Assembly (NCBI RefSeq): GCF_026651855.1
Contig: NZ_CP093280.1
Location: forward strand, 4,380,001-4,444,000
Source: Pseudomonas silvicola
GTDB taxonomy: Bacteria; Pseudomonadota; Gammaproteobacteria; Pseudomonadales; Pseudomonadaceae
Reading direction: 5' to 3'
DNA: 64,000 nt
The translations under genes and the position numbers were made by a program. Of this stretch, positions 52,952-61,166 are shown one piece after another (position 1 is the first letter of the stretch; every line of letters begins with the position of its first letter). The notes below the pieces were generated by a model. The model was not told the DNA's origin, made no database searches, and saw only the letters and a list, made by a program, of their open reading frames with translations.

Positions 52952-54141
52952 GATTTCACCCCTACGGATGGTTGGCGATCGCGTTGCTGGCGCATAATGT
53001 GTTTGGCAATACTCCACCGATGGACCTCGGAAGGGCCGTCGTAGATCCGAAACGCCCGGACATCTGCGAAAATACGCGCCACGATGGTTTCGTGAGTGAC
53101 ACCTTGCCCACCCAGCACCTGCACACTTCGGTCAACCACACGCCAGATCGCTTCACTGGAAATGACCTTAGCCACACTTGACTCATGCCGGCCCAATTCG
53201 CCTTGGTCCAAGGTCCAGGCACAGTGCCATACCGCCAGACGCGTCGTATGCAGGTCTAGTTCGTTGTCTGCCAGCATGAACCCCACGCCCTCATGATCAC
53301 CTAGGCGCTTACCGAATGCTTCGCGCTTGGCTGCGTACCCGGTCGCGACATCATGTGCCCGGCGTGCAGCACCAAGCCAGCGCATGCAGTGCGTCAGCCG
53401 GGCAGGGGAGAGACGAACCTGGGCGTACTTGAATCCCTCGCCGGGTTCTCCCAATATGTCGCGTGCTGGTACACGCAGGTTGTCGAAGCGCACGACACCA
53501 TGGCCGCCGGGGAAGCAACTATCCAAGGCATCCACCGAACGCTCGATTCGAATGCCTGGACGGTCCATGTCCGCGAGGAACATCGTTGCGCGGCCGTCTT
53601 CGAGCTTGGCCATGATGATGGCGAAGCTTGCGCCCTGAGCACCAGTAATGAACCATTTCACGCCATTGATGATGTAGTCGTCACCATCTCGTACCGCTGT
53701 GGTTTCCAGCATGGCTGGGTCCGACCCTGAACCTGGTGCAGGTTCGGTCATGCAAAAACATGAGCGAATCTCGCCCAGTGCTAAGGGTCTTAGCCACCGG
53801 TCCTTCTGGTCGGTGGTCGCAATGACTTCCATCATGTGCATGTTGCCCTCATCGGGCGCGGCTATATTCAGTGCCACCGGGCCCAGAGGCGAGTAGCCGG
53901 CCTCCTCGAACATAATGGCCTTTGCCATGTGATTGAGCCCCAGTCCACCCAGATGCGCCGGCATATGCGCCGAGAGCAAACCTTCCTCGCGGGCCATGGT
54001 TATCATTTTTCGGCGTAGCTCTTCGGTCGGGCCGTGCGGTTTGCAGCGTGGGTCCGTTTCCAGAGGAACTATTCGCTCGGCTATGAACCTGCGGGTTCGT
54101 TGCTGAAGGTCAAATAGAGAAGGGGACAAGCTGAAATCCAT
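52948..54141 (-). CDS. ACAD10/11-like acyl-CoA dehydrogenase (LvaC-like)
   Basis: A 397-residue acyl-CoA dehydrogenase. MTEPAPGSGSDPAML and NGVKWFITGAQ mark the FAD site; REAFGKRLGDHEGVGFMLAD and YDGPSEVHRWSIAKHIM mark the ACAD10/11 subgroup. The helix-G ERL is ARL here and Asp occupies the MCAD Glu position. LvaC and ACAD11 convert 4-phosphoacyl-CoA to enoyl-CoA. Start ATG 54141; the frame runs to 54165. The matching kinase genes lie about 4 kb away on the other strand. Partnership is inferred. Confidence 0.85.
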   Translation of the reverse strand: MDFSLSPSLFDLQQRTRRFIAERIVPLETDPRCKPHGPTEELRRKMITMAREEGLLSAHMPAHLGGLGLNHMAKAIMFEEAGYSPLGPVALNIAAPDEGNMHMMEVIATTDQKDRWLRPLALGEIRSCFCMTEPAPGSGSDPAMLETTAVRDGDDYIINGVKWFITGAQGASFAIIMAKLEDGRATMFLADMDRPGIRIERSVDALDSCFPGGHGVVRFDNLRVPARDILGEPGEGFKYAQVRLSPARLTHCMRWLGAARRAHDVATGYAAKREAFGKRLGDHEGVGFMLADNELDLHTTRLAVWHCAWTLDQGELGRHESSVAKVISSEAIWRVVDRSVQVLGGQGVTHETIVARIFADVRAFRIYDGPSEVHRWSIAKHIMRQQRDRQPSVGVKS

Positions 54142-54173
54142 GATCAGTCTCCAGACAGTGGGCAACGTTTTAA

Positions 54174-56303
54174 TCAGTAGTACCGAGCGCCGGTTATAGC
54201 TCTTTCACGCATTTGCGCGGTAGGCGCGTAAAGCGGCCCCAAGTGAGCGTACTGTTCGCAGCGTTCGAGCAAGACGTGGGGGCCAAGCCAGTCGGCGTAT
54301 TTGAGTGGGCCGCCGACGTGGCGGGGGAAGCCGAGCCCCAGCACCAACGCCATATCGATCTCGACGGCCGATTCGGCAACGCTTTGCTCCAAGCAATGGA
54401 TGGCCTCTATCACCATGGGCAACATCACGCGGTCCACCATCTCCTCGGGACTGAAGGCGCGTGGGCCGTTCGCTTGGATTTTGGCCAGCAGTGGCGTCAC
54501 ATCAGGATCTATGCGTTTGTGCAGGCGGCCACGCTCGTCCCGTTCGTGAAGGTAGAAACCCTTGCCGTTTTTCTGGCCGAGCCGCCCGTTAGCTACCATG
54601 TGTTTCACCGCATGCTGATACTCAGGTGCCATGCGGGCCTGGTACCCGGCGCTAATGAAGTCGATAACATGTTCGGAGGTATCCATGCCGATCACATCTT
54701 GCAAATATGCCGGTCCCATTGGCCAGCCAAACGCTTCAAGTTCTGCGTCGACCTGTCGGAAGTCCGCACCGTCATGAACCAGGCGCAAGAAGCCCAGAAC
54801 ATTTGCAGTCAGAATTCGGTTGACCAAAAAACCGGGGCAGTCCTGGACCACGATGGCCGTCTTGCCCATGGAGCTGGCGTAGCCGGCTATGGTTGCGGCC
54901 GCGGCATCACTGGTGCGGGGCCCGCGTATGACTTCAACCAAGGGCATGAGCGGGACCGGATTGAAAAAATGCATGCCGACAAAGTTTTCCGGACGTTCCA
55001 GCGCCCGCCCGATTTCGCCGATGGACAGTGAAGAGGTGTTCGAGGCGAGGACGGTGTCGGTCCCCACGACCTGCTCCACGGCTGCCAGGACGGTCTGTTT
55101 GATGCTGAGGCTTTCGACAACTGCTTCCACCACAACTTCCACGGTATTGAATCCGGTATAGGACAGGGTAGGGGTGATGGCGGCCAGAATATGGTCGGCT
55201 TTGTCCTGGGATAGGCGTCCGGAGGTGACTTGCCGATCCAAAAGCTTACTGGCCTCGCCCATGCCTAGCTCAAGGGCGTTGGGTGTGATGTCCTTCATCA
55301 GCACCCCGATACCCTTGGCAGCGCTGGTATAAGCGATCCCACCGCCCATGATGCCTGCACCCAGCACGGCGGCACGGGTGACCGGGCGGCTGCTCCTGGA
55401 GTAATTTCGGGCCTTGCGACGTAGTAGTTGATCGTTGACGAACAACTGCATCAGGGCATGGGCCGCTTGAGTCTGTGCAATGGCGGCAAAAGCACGGTTC
55501 TCTGCCAACAATGCATCGGCCAGGCCAATAGCTGCGGTAGATTGCAACAAACGGATAGCGGCGCCTGCGGCTGGTACGTGGGGGTGTAGGCGAGCGGCCT
55601 CAGCCAGGGCAGCTTCGACTTGTTCGTCGAGGAGAGCAAATCCTCCAACGCGACGCTGCCGGCTATCCTGCCAGCCATGCGTGTTCCCTGCGGCCTCGCG
55701 CAGCAACTCCAGTGCCGCGTCGTGCAAGTGGGATGCACTGACCACACGATCAACTGCGCCATGCAGCAGGGCGGCACTGGCGTCCTGCGCCTTGCCGCTC
55801 AGTACCCAATCGATAGTTGTCTGTGCACCAACAAGACGAGGGAGCCGCGCCATACCGCCCAGGCCGGGGAAGAATCCCAGCCCGATTTCTGGAAGTCCGA
55901 CCTTGGCATTGTCGCCAACCACCCGGTAATCGCACGCCAGGCTGACTTCAAAGCCCCCGCCTAGCGCTAGTCCATTGATCTCACACACCAACGGTACCGG
56001 CAGGGCAGCCAATCGGGAAAATACCCGGCTCTGCCCAAGATTGTGCGCGGCAAGCTCGGCTTCCGAACGGACGAAAAGCTCGGTGAACTCGAAGATATCT
56101 GCCCCTACCACGAACGCGTCCTTGGCACTGCTGATCAGCACCCCACGCAGGCCTGCTGTGTGCTCCAATACTGTGATTGCATCGGACAGCTCATTCACCG
56201 TAGTGATGTCGAACTTGTTGAAGACATCCCCTTGACGGTCGAAGCACAGCTCTGCGAGGTGGTCGTCCAGAGCCTTAAGGTAGAGAGTTTTTCCGTGATA
56301 CAT
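54174..56303 (-). CDS. FadB-type multifunctional beta-oxidation protein
   Basis: A 709-residue FadB-like protein opening MYHGKTLYLKALDDHLAELC, as in Pseudomonas FadB. The hydratase glutamates lie in GGGFEVSLACDYR and LPEIGLGFFPGLGG; the NAD motif is GAGIMGGGIAYTSA and the catalytic His is in GMHFFNPVPLMPLVE. ATG 56303 follows AAAGG; ATG 56321 is in frame upstream. Of the three homologues here it is closest to housekeeping FadB. Neighbours are two acyl-CoA dehydrogenases, so it serves a full beta-oxidation cycle. Confidence 0.94.
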   Translation of the reverse strand: MYHGKTLYLKALDDHLAELCFDRQGDVFNKFDITTVNELSDAITVLEHTAGLRGVLISSAKDAFVVGADIFEFTELFVRSEAELAAHNLGQSRVFSRLAALPVPLVCEINGLALGGGFEVSLACDYRVVGDNAKVGLPEIGLGFFPGLGGMARLPRLVGAQTTIDWVLSGKAQDASAALLHGAVDRVVSASHLHDAALELLREAAGNTHGWQDSRQRRVGGFALLDEQVEAALAEAARLHPHVPAAGAAIRLLQSTAAIGLADALLAENRAFAAIAQTQAAHALMQLFVNDQLLRRKARNYSRSSRPVTRAAVLGAGIMGGGIAYTSAAKGIGVLMKDITPNALELGMGEASKLLDRQVTSGRLSQDKADHILAAITPTLSYTGFNTVEVVVEAVVESLSIKQTVLAAVEQVVGTDTVLASNTSSLSIGEIGRALERPENFVGMHFFNPVPLMPLVEVIRGPRTSDAAAATIAGYASSMGKTAIVVQDCPGFLVNRILTANVLGFLRLVHDGADFRQVDAELEAFGWPMGPAYLQDVIGMDTSEHVIDFISAGYQARMAPEYQHAVKHMVANGRLGQKNGKGFYLHERDERGRLHKRIDPDVTPLLAKIQANGPRAFSPEEMVDRVMLPMVIEAIHCLEQSVAESAVEIDMALVLGLGFPRHVGGPLKYADWLGPHVLLERCEQYAHLGPLYAPTAQMRERAITGARYY

Positions 56304-56333
56304 ATTGGCAACCTTTCCCATCGGGCTATTGTT

Positions 56334-57491
56334 TTATTTGAGCTTGCGGTCATCCAGGCCAAGGCTTCGGCCGATGATTTCCTTCATTATTTCGCTGGTG
56401 CCCGCGAAGATCCTCGATATCCGGGCGTCGCGGTACATCCTGGAAATGCGGTACTCCTCCATGTAGCCGGCGCTACCATGCAGCTGTACGCATTCATCCA
56501 TCACCCGTCCTTCCAACTCCGAGGTCAGCAGCTTGGCCCCTGCGGCGGCTTCAGCGCTTAACTGGCCAGCGTTCATTTGGAGGACCAACTGGTCGACCCA
56601 CGTCTGCTGGCAGTCCAGTTGGCAGCGCAGCTCCGCTAAGGTGAAGCGGCTGTTCTGGAAAGTCCCAATAGGTTTACCGAAGGCGGTTCTTTCCTTGACG
56701 TACTCCAAGGTCAAGTCGAATGCCACCTGGGCATGAGCCAGGGATTGGCAGGCACCAAGCAAGCGCTCCTCGGCTAATCCATGGGCGAGGTAAGCGAAGC
56801 CTTTCGTTGGGTCGCCCAATGTGTTGGTCTTGGGGACGCGCACGTTGTCGAAGTACACGATTACAGTGTCCTGTGCGTCCAAGCCCATCTTTTCCAAGGG
56901 GGTACGATGTATCCCGGGCCATTGGGCTTCGACCAGAAACAGGCCAATTGCGTATTTTTGGTCGGGTTGCGTGCGCGCCGCGACTACGAATAGATCAGCA
57001 TTCAATCCGTTGGAGATGTAAATTTTCGATCCATTGAGCAGCCAATGATCGCCGGCATCCTCTACGCGGGCACGCATGCCCGCCAGGTCAGAACCGGCAT
57101 CCGGCTCAGTCATGGCCACGGCGAGAATGGTCTCGCCGCGGACACATCCAGGCAGATATTGCTGACATTGCTGTTCAGTGCCAAAGCGTTGCAGATAAGG
57201 GGCGACAATGCGTGAGTGCAGGGTGAAGAAAACGCCGATGTCGCCGTGCCGAATCAGCTCCTCGTACAGGATCTGTTCGTAGCGCAGGTCGGTCAGGGCG
57301 CAGCCGCCATATTCCTCACTGGCCCACATGAGCAGAAAGCCCTGCTGCCCTGCCTTGGCAAATACTTCGCGGTCGACTCGGCCCTGCCGACGCCAGTGGT
57401 CAACATGGGGGGTGATTTCCTTTTGCACGAACTTGCGCACCTGATCGCGAAATAACGCGTGATCGGCGGTGAATATCAAGCGCTCTTGCAT
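56334..57491 (-). CDS. Acyl-CoA dehydrogenase
   Basis: A 385-residue conventional acyl-CoA dehydrogenase. AMTEPDAGSDLAGM, NGSKIYISNG, RTAFGKPIGTFQNSRF and QLHGSAGYMEEY are intact. IFAGTSEIMKEIIGR has Ala where MCAD has Glu, while a Glu is available in LAEERLLGAC, the position used by isovaleryl- and long-chain dehydrogenases. It overlaps the upstream FadB-like gene by 16 bases, with GAGGAG before its ATG. It appears to be a homotetrameric enzyme, unlike the two-subunit pairs elsewhere. Confidence 0.93.
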   Translation of the reverse strand: MQERLIFTADHALFRDQVRKFVQKEITPHVDHWRRQGRVDREVFAKAGQQGFLLMWASEEYGGCALTDLRYEQILYEELIRHGDIGVFFTLHSRIVAPYLQRFGTEQQCQQYLPGCVRGETILAVAMTEPDAGSDLAGMRARVEDAGDHWLLNGSKIYISNGLNADLFVVAARTQPDQKYAIGLFLVEAQWPGIHRTPLEKMGLDAQDTVIVYFDNVRVPKTNTLGDPTKGFAYLAHGLAEERLLGACQSLAHAQVAFDLTLEYVKERTAFGKPIGTFQNSRFTLAELRCQLDCQQTWVDQLVLQMNAGQLSAEAAAGAKLLTSELEGRVMDECVQLHGSAGYMEEYRISRMYRDARISRIFAGTSEIMKEIIGRSLGLDDRKLK

Positions 57492-59662
57492 GGAGACTCC
57501 TCAGCCACGCCGCTGGCATAAAACGCCTCACCGCGTTGGGCACGAGCGCGAAGCCAAGATGACGGCCGGAAGCGTTCACCGTGCTGGTCTGCCAAGCGGT
57601 CGCAGCACTGGATGAAGACGGGCAGGCCCACAGTGTCGATCAATGACAATGTCCCCCCTGTCCACGCGGGATATCCGAGCCCCAGGATTGCCCCTAGATC
57701 AGCATCCACCGGGTCAGTGATGACCCGCTCCTCCATGCAACGGGCGCTCTCCAGGGCCATGATATAAAGAAGGCGATCGCGGATATGGGTGACGTCTGGT
57801 TGATCGGCGCCGACCGAGAACAGGGTGTGCAATTGTGGCCAAAGGTGTTTTTTACCGCCCTGCGGAAACTCATAGAATCCGCCGCCGCTCTTGCGTCCCA
57901 GGCGGCCTAAGGTGGTCATACGCTCCACCACGGGTCGCGCGTGACTACGCAGGAATTGCAGCGGCAGATGGTCTGCGTGAGCCTGGTCGATCACACGCTT
58001 TTGCAGATCCAGAGAGACCTCATCGGTGACCGCCAACGGCCCGGTTGCCATGCCCGCCAGCCGCGCGGCATTCTCGATCAAGGCGGGTGCCACGCCTTCG
58101 GCCAGCATCGACATGCCTTCGTCGATATAACAACTGAAGATGCGGCTGGTGTAGAACCCCGGACTGTCATTGACAACGATCGGGGTTTTCTTCAACAGGC
58201 CAACGAAGTCCAGCGCGTGGGCGACTGCTTTGGTGCTGGTCTGTTGACCTACGATGATTTCCACGAGCGGCATCCGCTCGACTGGGGAGAAGAAATGCAT
58301 GCCAATGAAGTGTTCGGGACGCTGGGCATATTGCGCCAAGCCGCTGATGGGCAAGGTCGAGGTATTGCTTGCAAATAGCGAATCCGGCGCCAGCAGCGCT
58401 TCGGCTCGAGGAATGACACTGGCCTTGACATCACGGGTTTCAAACACAGCCTCGATGACCAATTCACAGTCCTCGAGTTCGCCAAATTCAGTAGTCGCGC
58501 GGATACGCTGGAGCTGCGCCTGGGCTAATTCGAGGGTCTGGCTACCTCTTTCAACGGCCTTGTCCAGCAAGCGTCCTGAATAGGCTTTACCACGTTCGGC
58601 AGCAGTGCGGTCGGTATCGATCAATACAACTTCAACACCGGCCTGCGAAGCAACATAAGCAATGCCAGCTCCCATCATGCCGGCGCCTATGACGCCGACC
58701 TTACGTACGGTGAACCGGTCGTGCTCCACAGGTCGACGCGACAGCTTGTCGGCCGCGCCCTTATTGATGAATAGGGTACGCATCAAATTGCGTGCAACCG
58801 GATTGGCCAGGAGTGTACCGAAGTATTTAGCCTCGACTCGTAGTGCCCTGTCGAACGGCAGTTGAGTACCTTCGAATACGGCTGAGAGAATGGCCTGGCG
58901 CGCGGGATAATTATGATTGTCCCGGCGTGCAAGCGTAGTGTTGTACTGGAATGAGCGCACGGCATGAGGCGCCAAGCAGCCAACGCCGCCTGGTACGGTA
59001 AAGCCTTTGGTGTCCCAAGGCTTGGTAATGGCGGGGTGGCCGGTCGGATGGTCCAGCACCCATTGACAAGCAGTCTCAATAAGGTGCTCTGCCGCCACCA
59101 CTGCATCGACCACGCCCAGCGCCAATGCCTGGTCAGGTTTCAGCGTGGTGCCCTCCAGAAGCAGCGGCAGGGCGCGTTCGACCCCGATCATGCGAGGGAG
59201 CCGCTGGGTGCCTCCGCCAGCAGGAAGCAAGCCGACGTTGACTTCCGGTAATCCGACCACCGCCTTGGGGCTGTCAACTAGGATGCGGTGGTGACACGCA
59301 AGGGCTAGTTCCAACCCCCCTCCTAGCGCCAGGCCGTTGATTGCCGCTACAAATGGCTTCGTGCCAGTCTCAATGCGTCGCATCATGGCAGTTTCTCGCA
59401 CGAAGCGACGGCTGGCTGCGGCCGGGGTGATGCCACCATCGAAGGCTTCGACTAGCACCTTCAAATCGGCCCCAGCCAGAAATCCAGGCTTGGCAGAGGT
59501 GATCACAGCGCCCACGATCTTGTCATCGCCAAGGACGTATTCAACAACGTCCGTCAATTCGTCGACGAAAGTTGGTGTGAAAACATTGAGGCTGCGCTCC
59601 GGCACATCGATACGGACTATTGCTACCGCTTGCGGGTTGATTTCCAGGGTGAGGGTATTCAT
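57476..59662 (-). CDS. FadB/FadJ-like multifunctional beta-oxidation protein
   Basis: A 728-residue hydratase/3-hydroxyacyl-CoA dehydrogenase. Hydratase glutamates are in [13 protein letters not shown] and [14 protein letters not shown]; the NAD motif is [14 protein letters not shown] and the catalytic His is in [18 protein letters not shown] 59662 has CGGAG 7 bases upstream; ATG 59668 and an open frame to 59725 are alternatives. It is paralogous to the protein at 39816 (shared TPxFxDEL and TSTLPISxxA segments) and, like it, follows a 402-residue thiolase. Confidence 0.93.
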   Translation of the reverse strand: MNTLTLEINPQAVAIVRIDVPERSLNVFTPTFVDELTDVVEYVLGDDKIVGAVITSAKPGFLAGADLKVLVEAFDGGITPAAASRRFVRETAMMRRIETGTKPFVAAINGLALGGGLELALACHHRILVDSPKAVVGLPEVNVGLLPAGGGTQRLPRMIGVERALPLLLEGTTLKPDQALALGVVDAVVAAEHLIETACQWVLDHPTGHPAITKPWDTKGFTVPGGVGCLAPHAVRSFQYNTTLARRDNHNYPARQAILSAVFEGTQLPFDRALRVEAKYFGTLLANPVARNLMRTLFINKGAADKLSRRPVEHDRFTVRKVGVIGAGMMGAGIAYVASQAGVEVVLIDTDRTAAERGKAYSGRLLDKAVERGSQTLELAQAQLQRIRATTEFGELEDCELVIEAVFETRDVKASVIPRAEALLAPDSLFASNTSTLPISGLAQYAQRPEHFIGMHFFSPVERMPLVEIIVGQQTSTKAVAHALDFVGLLKKTPIVVNDSPGFYTSRIFSCYIDEGMSMLAEGVAPALIENAARLAGMATGPLAVTDEVSLDLQKRVIDQAHADHLPLQFLRSHARPVVERMTTLGRLGRKSGGGFYEFPQGGKKHLWPQLHTLFSVGADQPDVTHIRDRLLYIMALESARCMEERVITDPVDADLGAILGLGYPAWTGGTLSLIDTVGLPVFIQCCDRLADQHGERFRPSSWLRARAQRGEAFYASGVAEESPCKSA

Positions 59663-59676
59663 CTTCATGCTCCGCG

Positions 59677-60885
59677 TCAGATCCGTTCGATCAAGGTTGC
59701 CGTGGCCATGCCGGCCGCTGCGCACAGGGTTATAAGGGCCGTATTGAGGTCACGTCGTTCCAGCTCGTCGAGCACAATGCCTACCAAGATGGCGCCGGTT
59801 GCGCCCAATGGATGCCCCATGGCGATGGCCCCGCCGTTGACGTTGACTTTGGCCGGGTCCAGATTGAAATGACGCATGTAGCGCATGACGACTGAAGCAA
59901 ACGCCTCGTTGACTTCGAACAGGTCAATGTCTTCGATGCGCATACCGTTTCGATGTAACAAGCGCTCAGTGCAGGCCGCAGGGCCGGTGAGCATGATCGC
60001 CGGCTCTGAACCTATTGAGGCGTAGCTGTGCACCCTGGCGCGTGGCCGCAGCCCGGTGTCCAGACCAAACTGGCGGTCCGCGAGCAGGATCGCCGCGGCA
60101 CCGTCAACGATGGCGCTCGAGTTACCCGCTGTATGCACATGCTGCAGGGACTCGGTCTGGGGATAGCGTTGCAGCATAACGCCGTCAAATCCTGCGTGGG
60201 TACCAAGCCCCTCGAAGGCAGGTTTAAGTTTCGCCAAATCTTCAGCGCGAGCGTCATGACGAATGGCTTCATCGTGTGCCAGTAGCGGTTCGCCGACGAG
60301 GTCTTTGACGGTAAAAAGGGAGCGATCGAACAAGCCGGCCTTCTGGGCAGCGGCAGCACGTTGCTGGCTGATCAGTGCAAAGGCGTCCACGTCCTCGCGG
60401 CGGTAGCCATCCAGCTGCGCGATCATGTCAGCGCCAATACCTTGAGGGATGTACCAGGTTTTATGAATGACCTGGGGATCGGTATAGACCGAGCCACCAT
60501 CCGAGCCCAGGGCCACACGCGACATTGCCTCAACCCCACCTGCGACAACGGCCCGTGTCTGTCCGGCGCGAATGCCGGCGGCCGCCAGGTTCACGGCTTC
60601 CAGGCCTGAAGCACAGTAGCGATTGAGCTGGAATCCGGGCACGGTTTGGGCATAGTCGGCATTTAAGGCAGCCACGCGAGCGATGTTGCCACCCTGTTCC
60701 CCGGCGGCCATGACGCAGCCAAGTATGACGTCGTCCACCAGCGCGGTATCTAGCTCGTTCCGGTCTCGCAACGCGGCCAGGGTCTGCGTTGCCAATGCAG
60801 TGGCAGTGACCTCATGCAGCGCGCCATCCGGGCGGCCCTTGGCACGGGGGGTGCGTACGTGGTCGTAAATCAAGGCATCATTCAC
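59677..60885 (-). CDS. Acetyl-CoA acyltransferase (thiolase)
   Basis: A 402-residue thiolase, first gene of the nine-gene operon 60885-49273. The nucleophile is Cys91 in [20 protein letters not shown] and GHPLGATGA follow. The second catalytic Cys sits in TLCAAAGMA, where most thiolases have CxGxG, so the oxyanion loop is atypical. It is closely related to the thiolase at 38579. The promoter 54 bases upstream carries the cluster operator. Confidence 0.93.
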   Translation of the reverse strand: MNDALIYDHVRTPRAKGRPDGALHEVTATALATQTLAALRDRNELDTALVDDVILGCVMAAGEQGGNIARVAALNADYAQTVPGFQLNRYCASGLEAVNLAAAGIRAGQTRAVVAGGVEAMSRVALGSDGGSVYTDPQVIHKTWYIPQGIGADMIAQLDGYRREDVDAFALISQQRAAAAQKAGLFDRSLFTVKDLVGEPLLAHDEAIRHDARAEDLAKLKPAFEGLGTHAGFDGVMLQRYPQTESLQHVHTAGNSSAIVDGAAAILLADRQFGLDTGLRPRARVHSYASIGSEPAIMLTGPAACTERLLHRNGMRIEDIDLFEVNEAFASVVMRYMRHFNLDPAKVNVNGGAIAMGHPLGATGAILVGIVLDELERRDLNTALITLCAAAGMATATLIERI

Positions 60886-60938
60886 GGCAAAAAGTCCTCG
60901 CGATAGGAAGCGTCAGCCAGAAGCTGGCAACGTATTTA

Positions 60939-60967
60939 AGATTATAATCATATATATCATTAAGCAA
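60939..60967 (-). promoter_or_regulatory. Promoter of the nine-gene beta-oxidation operon with operator
   Basis: On the minus strand TTGCTT (60967-60962), 17 bases and TAATCT (60944-60939) form a promoter. AATCATATATATCATT (60946-60961), one mismatch from the operator consensus, fills the spacer. Binding here would control all genes down to 49273. Confidence 0.65.
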
Positions 60968-60996
60968 CCCTCCGGCTTCATTCAATTGGAGGGTTG
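60965..60996. terminator. Hairpin upstream of the nine-gene operon promoter
   Basis: CAACCCTCC (60965-60973) pairs with GGAGGGTTG (60988-60996). It could stop read-through from the fusion gene before the promoter. The rest of 60997-61138 shows no convincing gene. Confidence 0.45.
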
Positions 60997-61138
60997 ATCA
61001 GATGCTGAGAGCTCCGTGCTGGCGGCTGGAGTGGCCATCCGGCGTGGTGCACTACCGTCTGCGCAATTTGCGGCCTTCGGAGGAGCGAGCCGTCGTTAAG
61101 CGGGTTTCAGCACTTTTCTTTTCGATCTATGGATAGCA

Positions 61139-61161
61139 AACCGGGCGCTAAGCGCCCGGTT
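61139..61161 (-). terminator. Terminator hairpin of the fusion gene, second copy of repeated stem
   Basis: AACCGGGCGCT and AGCGCCCGGTT form a perfect 11-bp stem around one base, 5 bases beyond the fusion-gene stop on the minus strand. It matches the hairpin at 26135-26157 except for the base pairs next to the loop. Confidence 0.65.
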
Positions 61162-61166
61162 GTCAT

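Noticed and set aside
61002-61136. 44-residue open frame between the operon promoter and the fusion-gene terminator
   Set aside because: Too short and unlike anything I recognise, without a clear ribosome site; not enough to call a gene.
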